This document shows positions 9,325-15,610 of a stretch of DNA of 15,610 bases, one piece after another. Source of the DNA: DASRIA01 sp035650255 (GTDB lineage: Bacteria; Actinomycetota; Thermoleophilia; Solirubrobacterales; JBBDJG01); NCBI GenBank assembly GCA_035650255.1, contig DASRIA010000055.1, positions 1-15,610 of the forward strand, read 5' to 3'. The translations under genes were made by a program, and so were the position numbers. The notes under the pieces were generated by a model. The model saw only the letters and a list, made by a program, of their open reading frames with translations. It was not told the DNA's origin and made no database searches. Within the stretch, counting starts at the first letter, position 1. Each line of letters begins with the position of its first letter.

Positions 9325-10161
9325 TCAGTAGACCGGGTACCTTGGCTCGCGTCCGCGATATTCGCTGCTGCGCCGGTGCGCGAACAGGTGCACGGCCGCC
9401 AGCCCGAACAGGAAGCCCCCGATATGGGCGAAGTACGCGACGCCCCCGCTGTCGCCGAGCTCAGGCGTCGCGAGCTGGCCCACGGCCGGCAGGAACTGGA
9501 GCACGATCCAGATCCCGAGCAGGACCAGCGCCGGGACCTCGAGGATGAAGATGAAGAACGCGAAGAAGAGGGTCAGCACCCGCGCGAACGGATACAGCAG
9601 CGCGTAGCCGCCCAGCACCGCGGCGATCGCGCCGCTCGCCCCGACCAGCGGGATCGTGGAGTCGGGCGACACCGCCACCTGCGCCAAGGCCGCGGCCACG
9701 CCGCCGAGCAGGTAGAAGGCGACGTATCGGACCCTGCCCATCGCATCCTCGACGTTGTTCCCGAAGATCCACAGGAACAGCATGTTGAAGATGATGTGCA
9801 GCCAGCCCCCATGCATGAACATCGACGTCAAGATCGTGATGAAGGGATGTGGCTCGTTGAGGTCCTCGATCGCATTCGCCGCCGTGGCTTCCTCGTATTC
9901 GGGCGTCCCCTCGCACACTTGCGTGTCGATGTTTGCGGTAGTCCGCTCCGCCGGCACGAGGTCGCATTCCTTGTCCGGATGGGTGATCCGGTACGGGATC
10001 GCGCCGTACTCGACCACCGGCTTGGTGTCCACGGCGTCCCCACCGGAGAACGAGAACGACGGCCCCTGGAGGAACAGGAACACGGCCACGTTGATCGCGA
10101 TGAAGACCAGCGTCACGACCGGGAAGCGGTCGTTCGGGATGTTGTCGCGAAGCGGAATCAA
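9325..10161 (-). CDS. Rhomboid family intramembrane serine protease
   Basis: Polytopic membrane protease of the rhomboid (S54) family, cleaving transmembrane substrates. The catalytic dyad is visible: Ser176 in GASGA and His246 in AHIGG. The HGGWLHIIFN motif (117-126) supplies the oxyanion His/Asn, and six or so hydrophobic helices are present. Between helix 1 and the HGGWLH region lies an unusually long polar loop (about 33-106) with two Cys, perhaps a disulfide in the exterior. The TTG at 10161 is preferred: AAGGTG lies 7 bases upstream, and the protein then opens with IPLRDNIP, a typical start in this family. An ATG at 10209 would add 16 Arg/Cys residues and would overlap the divergent gene's start. 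No N-terminal cytoplasmic zinc finger is present. It leads the rhomboid, microprotein, carboxypeptidase operon. Confidence 0.93.
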   Translation of the reverse strand: MIPLRDNIPNDRFPVVTLVFIAINVAVFLFLQGPSFSFSGGDAVDTKPVVEYGAIPYRITHPDKECDLVPAERTTANIDTQVCEGTPEYEEATAANAIEDLNEPHPFITILTSMFMHGGWLHIIFNMLFLWIFGNNVEDAMGRVRYVAFYLLGGVAAALAQVAVSPDSTIPLVGASGAIAAVLGGYALLYPFARVLTLFFAFFIFILEVPALVLLGIWIVLQFLPAVGQLATPELGDSGGVAYFAHIGGFLFGLAAVHLFAHRRSSEYRGREPRYPVY

Positions 10162-10195
10162 GGGGGCGCACCTTAATGCTCCCTGTCGGCGGCGG

Positions 10196-10201
10196 TAGCA
10201 T
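10196..10201 (+). promoter_or_regulatory. Candidate -10 element for the VOC gene, leaderless start
   Basis: TAGCAT lies 6 bases before the ATG at 10208, the distance expected for a transcript starting at the codon itself. No properly spaced Shine-Dalgarno exists (GAGG is one base from the ATG). A -35-like TTAATG at 10173 is a weak match with a 17-base spacer. Confidence 0.35.
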
Positions 10202-10207
10202 CGAGGC

Positions 10208-10573
10208 ATGCTTGACCACCTGATCCTGGGCGTCGCCGACTACGAGCGCAGCAAGGCCTTCTACCTGGCCGCGCTGGCGCCTCTCGGCTACGGCGTTGTG
10301 CTGGAGGTCGAGGGCATCTCCTGCGGCTTTGGAAACGCGGGGAAGCCCGAGTTCTGGGTCGGAGCCAGGGAGCGCAGCGGTCCCGTGCACCTCGCCTTCA
10401 CGAGCCCGGACCGCAAGACCGTCGACGCCTTCTACGCGGCTGCGATTGCCGCCGGGGCGACCGACAACGGCAAGCCGGGCGTGCGCCAGCACTACCACGC
10501 GGACTACTACGGCGCGTTCGTGTTCGACCCCGACGGCAACAACATCGAGGCCGTCTGCCACCGGCCCGAGTAG
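10208..10573 (+). CDS. VOC superfamily (glyoxalase/dioxygenase fold) protein
   Basis: A 121-residue single-module protein of the vicinal oxygen chelate superfamily, which includes glyoxalase I, extradiol dioxygenases and resistance proteins. It opens with the usual DHLILGVADYERSKAFY beta strand and helix, and ends with the typical FDPDGNNIEAV strand. Likely metal ligands are H4, H61 (in VHLAF) and E114, with E48 as a possible fourth; this is consistent with a metal-binding member. Single-module members act as dimers. The substrate cannot be assigned, and calling it lactoylglutathione lyase would be over-precise. It is transcribed alone, divergent from the rhomboid gene (46 bp apart) and convergent with the GGDEF-EAL gene (22 bp apart). 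Confidence 0.9.
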   Translation: MLDHLILGVADYERSKAFYLAALAPLGYGVVLEVEGISCGFGNAGKPEFWVGARERSGPVHLAFTSPDRKTVDAFYAAAIAAGATDNGKPGVRQHYHADYYGAFVFDPDGNNIEAVCHRPE

Positions 10574-10595
10574 CCGGCGCGCGCCTCTGGACGCT

Positions 10596-13277
10596 CTAGC
10601 GCCCGGGTAGCGGTCGCAGCAAGCGCGTGCCCGCCGCGATCGCCGCGTGCGCCGCATCCGCCCGCAGCGCCGGAGCGAAGTAGAAGCCCTGCGCCCGGTG
10701 ACATCCGAGTCGCTTCAGCTCCTCGATCTGGGTGGTCGTCTCGACTCCCTCGGCGATCACGCCCAGCGACAACGCCCCCGCCATGGCGATCAGGGCGTCG
10801 ACGATCGCGGCGCTGTCGTGTTCGACGCCCAGCCCTTCGACGAACGAGCGGTCGATCTTGATCGCGTCGAGCGGGAACCGTCGCAGATACGCGAGCGACG
10901 AATAGCCCGTGCCGAAGTCGTCGATCACGAGTCGCACGCCCATCGCGCGCAGCGCGGCGAGGTTCTCGACCGGCGCCGCCGACTCCTCGACGAGCGAGCT
11001 CTCCGTGATCTCGAGGCTGAGCGCCGAGGGATCGAGGCCGGTGGAGGTGAGCACCTCACCGACGAGCTGCGGCAGGTCCGGCTGGGCGACCTGGCGGGCC
11101 GACAGGTTGACCGACATCCCGACCGGAAGGCCGTCGGGGTTGCCGGCGTGCCACGCGGCCGCCTGGCGGCAGGCGACCTCCAGCACCCAGCGGCCGAGCG
11201 ACTCGATCGCTCCGCTCTCCTCCGCGGTCGGTATGAACTCGGAGGGCGCGATCAGGCCGCGGCGCGGGTGCTGCCAGCGCACGAGCGCCTCGAACGCGAT
11301 CACGGCCCCGGAATCGAGCGACACGATGGGCTGGTAGTGGACGCGCAGCTCGTCGCGGCCGATCGCCCGGCGCAGCTCGTTCTCCAATTGCAGCCGCTCC
11401 ACCGCGCGCGCCCGCATCCCCTGGTCGAACAGCTCGTAGCGGCCGCGGCCGCGCTCCTTCGCGCGGTACATCGCGGCGTCCGCGTCGCGGATCAGGGTCT
11501 CGGGGCGCTCGCCCGCTTCGCGCGCAATCGCGATCCCGACGCTCACAGTGACGAAGTGCTCGATGCCGCTCAGCACGAACGGGCGGGTGAACAGCGCGCC
11601 GATGCGCTCCGCCACCTCCACCGCCTCCCGCTCGTCGCTCAGATCCTCGACGAGCACCGCGAACTCGTCGCCGCCGAAGCGAGCGACGGTATCTCCCGGG
11701 CGCAGAGCCTCTTTCAACCGCGGCGCGACGCCGGTCAGCAGCTCGTCACCGGCGGCGTGGCCGAGGCTGTCGTTGATGAGCTTGAAGTGGTCGATGTCGC
11801 AGAACAGGACCGCTGTGAGCGTGCCGCGGCGGCGCGACTGGAGCAGGGCGTGCGCGAGGCGGTCGCCGAACAGCGTCCTGTTCGGCAGCAGCGTGAGCGG
11901 GTCGTGCAGGGCCCGGCGGCGCATCTCGTCCTCGGCGGCACGCCGGTCGATCGCCTCGGCCAGCACGTTCGCCAGCGACTGCACGAAGTTCACGTCCTCG
12001 GCGCCGAACGCGTTCAGCCGGCGTGAGTGCAGTTCGAGCACGCCGAACGGCTGCCCCGGCCCATCGATGATCACGGCCATGCCGCTGCGCAGATCGCATC
12101 CCTGGAGCGCGGGCAGCTGCGCGAAGCGCTGCTCCTCCGACCAGTCGCGCACGACCGTGCGCGTGCCGCGGTCGATCGCATGGCGGGCCAGGACACCCTG
12201 GCCGGCCGGGATCGCCGTGCCGCCCTGATGCTCCTCCGGCCACCCCACCGTCGCCCGCTCGGCAAAGCCCCGGGAGTCCGCATCGAGCTCGAGGACATGG
12301 GCGCACTCGACATCGAGGATCGCCGCTGCCGTCGCGACCGCTTCCTGCATCAGGCCGGCGAGTTCCTGGCCTTCGAGCGCGCCCTGCCCGAGGCGGGCGA
12401 CCGCCGCCTGCTGGGCGGCGCGCAGCTCGAGCTCCGCCTCGGCGCGCTTGCGGTCGCTGATGTCGTACAGGACGCCGTGCCAGTGCATCTCACCGTGCTC
12501 GTCACGCTCCAGGACGGCGTCGTCGGCGAGCCACACCACGCGCCCGTTGCGCGCCAGCATCCGGTAGTCGATGCTGCCGACCTCGTCGCCGCGCACGGCG
12601 GCGTCCTCATCGGCGATCGCGCGCTCGCGATCCTCCGGATGCAGCCGGCTTTCCCAAAGCGTCGGATCCGCGCACCACTCCTGCGGGGAGAAACCCAGGA
12701 TCGACTCGATCTGCGGGCTCACGTAGGTCCACGCCCCCGTCTCGCCCACCTCGGCGCGGTAGACGATCGCCGGCAGCCGCTCGACCAGCCGCCGGTAGGC
12801 GGCCTCGGCCTGCTCGCGCTCGGCACGCTCGCGCTCGGCGTTCTCGCGCAGGGTGCGCTCCGCGGCCAGTCCCCGCAGCATGCGCAGCGTCAGCGTCAGC
12901 ACGCGGCCCATCGCCCGCAGCAGGCCCAGCTCCTCCGAGTCGAACGCGTCCTCGCGCCGCGCGATCACCAGGTGCGTCGCCGCGTCGTCCTCGAGGACGA
13001 CCGAGACCGCGTTCAGGCGGCCCAGGTCCGGGATCTCGATCCAGTCGCGGCCGTCCTCGACGACCGCTGCCACTTCGGCATGGGGCACCTGGTCGAGCGG
13101 AAACCCGATCGAGGCCTCCACGACGCCGACGCGTATCAGGGCGCCGACTTCCGCCTCGAGGGCCTCCGCCGCGCGCTCGACGGCGTTCTGGTTTGCGTCG
13201 CCGATGTCCGTGCACGATGAGACCAGCGCGAGGAACTCGGCCAGCTGCTGCGTGGACCAGTTGACGATCGAGCGCAA
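10596..13277 (-). CDS. GAF-PAS-GAF-GGDEF-EAL cyclic-di-GMP synthase/phosphodiesterase
   Basis: Soluble 893-residue regulator. In order: an N-terminal GAF-like domain (about 8-135), a charged coiled coil (138-166), a PAS/PAC domain (168-280), a second GAF (288-444), a GGDEF domain (453-613) and an EAL domain (626-883). The cyclase has DIDHFK, an intact GGDEF (535-539) and an inhibitory RxxD (R526, D529) five residues before it. The EAL domain keeps EAL (663-665), N724 in NLSARQ, E756 in EITES, DDFGTGYSS (D786-D787), K807 in KIDRSF and E843 in EGVET, so both activities look intact. The start is uncertain: the TTG at 13277, 4 bases after the FIST stop, is chosen. No ATG occurs near the N-terminus and longer forms would overlap FIST coding sequence. 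It probably shares an mRNA with FIST, which may supply the signal. Confidence 0.93.
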   Translation of the reverse strand: MRSIVNWSTQQLAEFLALVSSCTDIGDANQNAVERAAEALEAEVGALIRVGVVEASIGFPLDQVPHAEVAAVVEDGRDWIEIPDLGRLNAVSVVLEDDAATHLVIARREDAFDSEELGLLRAMGRVLTLTLRMLRGLAAERTLRENAERERAEREQAEAAYRRLVERLPAIVYRAEVGETGAWTYVSPQIESILGFSPQEWCADPTLWESRLHPEDRERAIADEDAAVRGDEVGSIDYRMLARNGRVVWLADDAVLERDEHGEMHWHGVLYDISDRKRAEAELELRAAQQAAVARLGQGALEGQELAGLMQEAVATAAAILDVECAHVLELDADSRGFAERATVGWPEEHQGGTAIPAGQGVLARHAIDRGTRTVVRDWSEEQRFAQLPALQGCDLRSGMAVIIDGPGQPFGVLELHSRRLNAFGAEDVNFVQSLANVLAEAIDRRAAEDEMRRRALHDPLTLLPNRTLFGDRLAHALLQSRRRGTLTAVLFCDIDHFKLINDSLGHAAGDELLTGVAPRLKEALRPGDTVARFGGDEFAVLVEDLSDEREAVEVAERIGALFTRPFVLSGIEHFVTVSVGIAIAREAGERPETLIRDADAAMYRAKERGRGRYELFDQGMRARAVERLQLENELRRAIGRDELRVHYQPIVSLDSGAVIAFEALVRWQHPRRGLIAPSEFIPTAEESGAIESLGRWVLEVACRQAAAWHAGNPDGLPVGMSVNLSARQVAQPDLPQLVGEVLTSTGLDPSALSLEITESSLVEESAAPVENLAALRAMGVRLVIDDFGTGYSSLAYLRRFPLDAIKIDRSFVEGLGVEHDSAAIVDALIAMAGALSLGVIAEGVETTTQIEELKRLGCHRAQGFYFAPALRADAAHAAIAAGTRLLRPLPGR

Positions 13278-13281
13278 GGCG

Positions 13282-14463
13282 CTAACCGACCGCGAGCACG
13301 ACGAGCGTCTGGTTGTGGAAGCCGGACACTCCCCGCGTGCGCGCGATCTCGCCGTAGGTGTAGAAGCCGGCCACCGGCGCGCCCTGGCCGTTGTGGGCCA
13401 CACGCTCCACCTCGGTCCGCACGCCCTGCTCGCCGAGCACTCCCCGGCGGGCGATGCAGTCGAACGCGATCAGGCCGATGGGGCGCTGTCCCCGGAGAGG
13501 CGCGAGCGCGTCCTCACAGGCCGCGTCCGTGGCGGCCAGGACCGAGGCATCATCCCCCTCCATCAACCACGCCAGGCGCCCCTGGGGCACCTCGGCGATG
13601 CAGCCCAGAGAGCGGTCCTCGAAGCCCGCGTCGCTGACGAACCGGACCTGGGCCTCCCCACTGCGGCCCGCGAGCCCCAGCGGGTGCGTCTGGGCGAACC
13701 GGGTGAAGGACGCCGGATCGTCACGCACGTCGGGCGGCGCGTCGAGCCGCTCGAGGTACACGTCCAGCGCGGGCCTGTCGTCGATGCAATGCACACGGTT
13801 GTCGGAGCTTTGCGTGACGAGCATCGGCTCTCCGACCGGCCGCCATCCGTGGCGCACCCCGATCCCGAGCGGGCCGTCCGAGCCGATCGCCGCGCCGACG
13901 ACGGCGTCGGTCATGACCTCGGTTCCGTAGAACTGATGCGTCGCCTCCATGCGCAGGGCGTCACCGGCGCAGCCGCCGACCAGCGGCACACCGGCGCCGA
14001 CCACCCCGTAGGCGCCGCGCACGATCTCGGACTGGTCACCGGCCAGGCCGTCGGTGAGCAGCATCAGGACGCGGTGCGGCCGGGACGCCACCGCAGCCGC
14101 ACACGTGGCCGCCTCCGCGCCCACCTGGCGCAGGTGCTGCTTGGCTCCGCGCGCAACCGTAGTCTCGATCGAGAAGCCCGGCCCGCCGAGCGCCGTCACC
14201 ACGACGCCGGCGTCGTCGGGCCCGGCGGCCGCGATCTCACCGGCCGTCGAGCAGCCGACCAGAGGGACATCGCCGGCCTGCGCGGAGATTGCCGCGAGCA
14301 AGGCCGGAAGGTCATAGCGGACCGACGCGAAGACGATCAGGAGGGCGGGGTCGTCTCCCGCCAGGGCCTGCTCGGCTGCCCGCGTGCCCGCCACGCGCGC
14401 GTCGTTGTCGCTCGAATGGCCGACGCCGAGCCAGCGGCCTTGCTCTTGAGGATCCATGGTCAT
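13282..14463 (-). CDS. FIST N/C-domain sensory protein
   Basis: A 393-residue soluble protein made of FIST_N and FIST_C domains, a sensory module found near or fused to signalling proteins. The N-terminal region (about 10-225) contains VGCSTAGEI (69-77) and PLVGGCAGD (160-168) with HQFYG (176-180). The C-terminal region (about 230-393) ends with the family motif GFYTYGEI (366-373) and HNQTLVVLAV (383-392). No output domain or membrane helix is present, so it is a stand-alone sensor. Some FIST proteins (NosP) bind heme and nitric oxide; whether this one does cannot be seen. The start is the ATG at 14463, or the ATG two codons later at 14457; AGGAG is 15 bases upstream, too far to be convincing. 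Its stop is 4 bases before the GGDEF-EAL start, arguing for a sensor-effector pair. Confidence 0.92.
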   Translation of the reverse strand: MTMDPQEQGRWLGVGHSSDNDARVAGTRAAEQALAGDDPALLIVFASVRYDLPALLAAISAQAGDVPLVGCSTAGEIAAAGPDDAGVVVTALGGPGFSIETTVARGAKQHLRQVGAEAATCAAAVASRPHRVLMLLTDGLAGDQSEIVRGAYGVVGAGVPLVGGCAGDALRMEATHQFYGTEVMTDAVVGAAIGSDGPLGIGVRHGWRPVGEPMLVTQSSDNRVHCIDDRPALDVYLERLDAPPDVRDDPASFTRFAQTHPLGLAGRSGEAQVRFVSDAGFEDRSLGCIAEVPQGRLAWLMEGDDASVLAATDAACEDALAPLRGQRPIGLIAFDCIARRGVLGEQGVRTEVERVAHNGQGAPVAGFYTYGEIARTRGVSGFHNQTLVVLAVG

Positions 14464-14525
14464 GTCCGCGTCCGGGGACTCCTGGCTCCTATCGGCAGAA
14501 CCAAGCGGACGCTGAGCGCCGGAGG

Positions 14526-14542
14526 ACGCTTTGTGACAGCGT
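14526..14542 (-). terminator. Weak hairpin after the GH10 gene
   Basis: ACGCT and AGCGT form a 5-bp stem with a 7-base loop in the 91-bp gap between the GH10 stop and the FIST start. There is no T-run. Apart from this, the gap holds only a possible FIST leader; I see no convincing promoter in it. Confidence 0.2.
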
Positions 14543-14554
14543 GGGCGATCGGTC

Positions 14555-15610
14555 TCAGCGCGGCGCGGTGGGGGCGGCGCGGGCCTTCGCGCTGCGGCCG
14601 GCGGCATCAGTCGCCACAGCCTCGATCACGATGCGTCCGCGGCGTGCGCGGCGCAGCCGCCGGCGCTCACCGAAGCCGAGCGGGACCACCGCGGTCTGGG
14701 TGCGGCCGGCGGCGATGTTCACGACGGCGGACGCGAGCCTGCGCCCGCGCAGCCGGGCGGTCACCCGCACGCTCGCGGTATCCGTGCCGCCGAGCAGCAG
14801 CTTCACGACCAGCGCGCGGCGCCGCAGCAGGGTGCGCAGCCGCTGCCGCTTGAGTCGCGCGGCGACGGTCAGCACACCGGTCGACGCGGCAGTCGCCTGC
14901 GGAGCCGGAGGCGGCGGAGGCGGTGGCGCGATCGGGCGCGTCGGCCCGCCGGGGCGCAGCACCTCCTGCAGGACCGCCCAGGCCGGCTTGGGCCGGTACT
15001 CCTCGTCGAACGGGAGCGGTTTCGCGTTGCAGCAGCGGTAGGTGAGGCGGTCGGTGAATCCCCAGGTCGTGATCCGGAAGCACGCCGGCTGCGCCTGGCA
15101 GGCGGCCGCCACCCGGCGATAGATCTCCGGCTGGAGCGCGAGCCGCTCCGGGATCGTGGGCGGCCCCAGGTACCAGATCGGCACGTCCAGCTCGCTGATG
15201 TGCACGTCGAGGCCGAGCTCGCCGAGGCGCCGGATCGCCTCCTCCATCTGCGCCTGGGTCGGATGGTTCTCGCTCAGGTGGAACTGCAGCCCGACGCCGT
15301 CGAGCGGAACGCCGCGCGACTTGAAGTCGCCGGCCATCGCGAGCAGAGCCTCGTACTTCGCGTTCGGGACGTCAGCGCGCACCTCGTTGTAGAGGAGGCG
15401 GACATTGGGGTCGACGCTGCGCGCGATCCGGAACGCCTGCTCGACCCAGTCGCCGCCGATCACGCGGTTCCAGATGCAGTCGCGCATGCTGCCATCGTCG
15501 GCGAGCGCCTCGTTCACGACGTCCCAGGTCGACACGCGACCGCGGTAGTGGTTCAGGACGCGGGTGATGTGCTCCGTCATCACCGCAAGTAGCGAGGTGC
15601 GGGTCCAGCT
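14555..15610 (-). CDS. GH10 endo-1,4-beta-xylanase-like enzyme with C-terminal accessory domain (5' end missing)
   Basis: Incomplete gene: the minus-strand frame stays open to the right edge. The visible 351 residues begin mid-domain with SWTRTSLLAVMTEH, so GTG/ATG codons at 15583/15580 are internal, not starts. Glycoside hydrolase family 10 is shown by the acid/base Glu in WDVVNEAL (visible residue about 34) and by the nucleophile Glu in LDVHISELDV (about 140), which fits the GH10 active-site signature; TTWGFTD near the barrel end is also typical. It would cut beta-1,4-xylan or a related glycan outside the cell. After a proline-rich linker (about 228-236) comes an Arg-rich, beta-sandwich-like domain of about 105 residues ending VATDAAGRSAK, resembling tails of other exported proteins in related bacteria; its function is unknown. 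The signal peptide would be off the window. Confidence 0.9.
   Translation of the reverse strand, partial: SWTRTSLLAVMTEHITRVLNHYRGRVSTWDVVNEALADDGSMRDCIWNRVIGGDWVEQAFRIARSVDPNVRLLYNEVRADVPNAKYEALLAMAGDFKSRGVPLDGVGLQFHLSENHPTQAQMEEAIRRLGELGLDVHISELDVPIWYLGPPTIPERLALQPEIYRRVAAACQAQPACFRITTWGFTDRLTYRCCNAKPLPFDEEYRPKPAWAVLQEVLRPGGPTRPIAPPPPPPPAPQATAASTGVLTVAARLKRQRLRTLLRRRALVVKLLLGGTDTASVRVTARLRGRRLASAVVNIAAGRTQTAVVPLGFGERRRLRRARRGRIVIEAVATDAAGRSAKARAAPTAPR

Noticed and set aside
10162..10209. Rhomboid start at the ATG at 10209, sharing CATG with the divergent VOC start
   Set aside because: The extra 16 residues are Arg/Cys-rich and unlike the family start; the TTG at 10161 has AAGGTG at good spacing and begins with the typical IPLRDNIP.
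10576..10585. GGCGCGCGCC palindrome between two convergent genes as a terminator
   Set aside because: It has no loop and no T-run, and such GC palindromes are frequent by chance in this DNA.
10647..13220. Long plus-strand frames opposite the GGDEF-EAL gene
   Set aside because: The minus-strand product carries complete GAF, PAS, GGDEF and EAL motifs; the plus-strand translations are shadows.
15555..15583. Complete GH10 gene starting at the GTG/ATG at 15583/15580
   Set aside because: The frame stays open to the window edge, and the residues upstream (SLLAV before MTEH) continue a GH10-like alignment, so the gene is truncated by the window.

Overview
The window is visibly GC-rich bacterial DNA with frequent GTG and TTG starts and almost no non-coding space. 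It most resembles a high-GC Gram-positive (actinobacterial) chromosome. The Arg/Ala-rich exported proteins with proline linkers and a repeated style of C-terminal domain suggest the Thermoleophilia/Solirubrobacterales branch. That placement is an inference from protein style, not from a marker gene. I saw no rRNA, tRNA, CRISPR array, insertion sequence or phage gene.

Layout. (1) 15-4223, minus strand: an ABC-F ATPase gene overlaps the translational GTPase gene typA by one base (TGATG). Further downstream are two small overlapping genes of unknown function, one coiled-coil-like and one membrane-anchored. (2) 4224-4363: a 140-bp divergent promoter region holding a perfect 22-bp palindrome and a second short dyad. 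(3) 4364-8134, plus strand: a secreted PKD-type protein with two calcium-loop-like motifs, coupled by ATGA to a single-pass membrane protein with a Pro/Ala and Gly-rich tail. After a strong hairpin comes a ten-helix membrane protein that fuses GGDEF to HD-GYP. (4) 8103-10161, minus strand: a tight cluster of rhomboid protease, a 58-residue membrane microprotein and a D-Ala-D-Ala carboxypeptidase. The carboxypeptidase gene overlaps the 3' end of the GGDEF/HD-GYP gene by 32 bp. (5) 10208-10573, plus strand: a VOC (glyoxalase-fold) protein, probably on a leaderless transcript. (6) 10596-15610, minus strand: a GH10 xylanase-like enzyme cut by the right edge of the window, then a FIST sensory protein gene followed after 4 nt by a GAF-PAS-GAF-GGDEF-EAL regulator.

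Two themes stand out. The first is cyclic-di-GMP signalling: a soluble dual-domain enzyme with all key synthase and phosphodiesterase residues sits next to a FIST sensor, and a separate membrane GGDEF/HD-GYP protein has lost both histidines of the HHExxDGxGYP motif and its RxxD inhibitory site. The second is the cell envelope: an exported PKD protein, a cell-wall carboxypeptidase, an intramembrane protease and a secreted glycoside hydrolase. The sequence does not show that the two are linked. There is no intergenic stretch above 300 bases.
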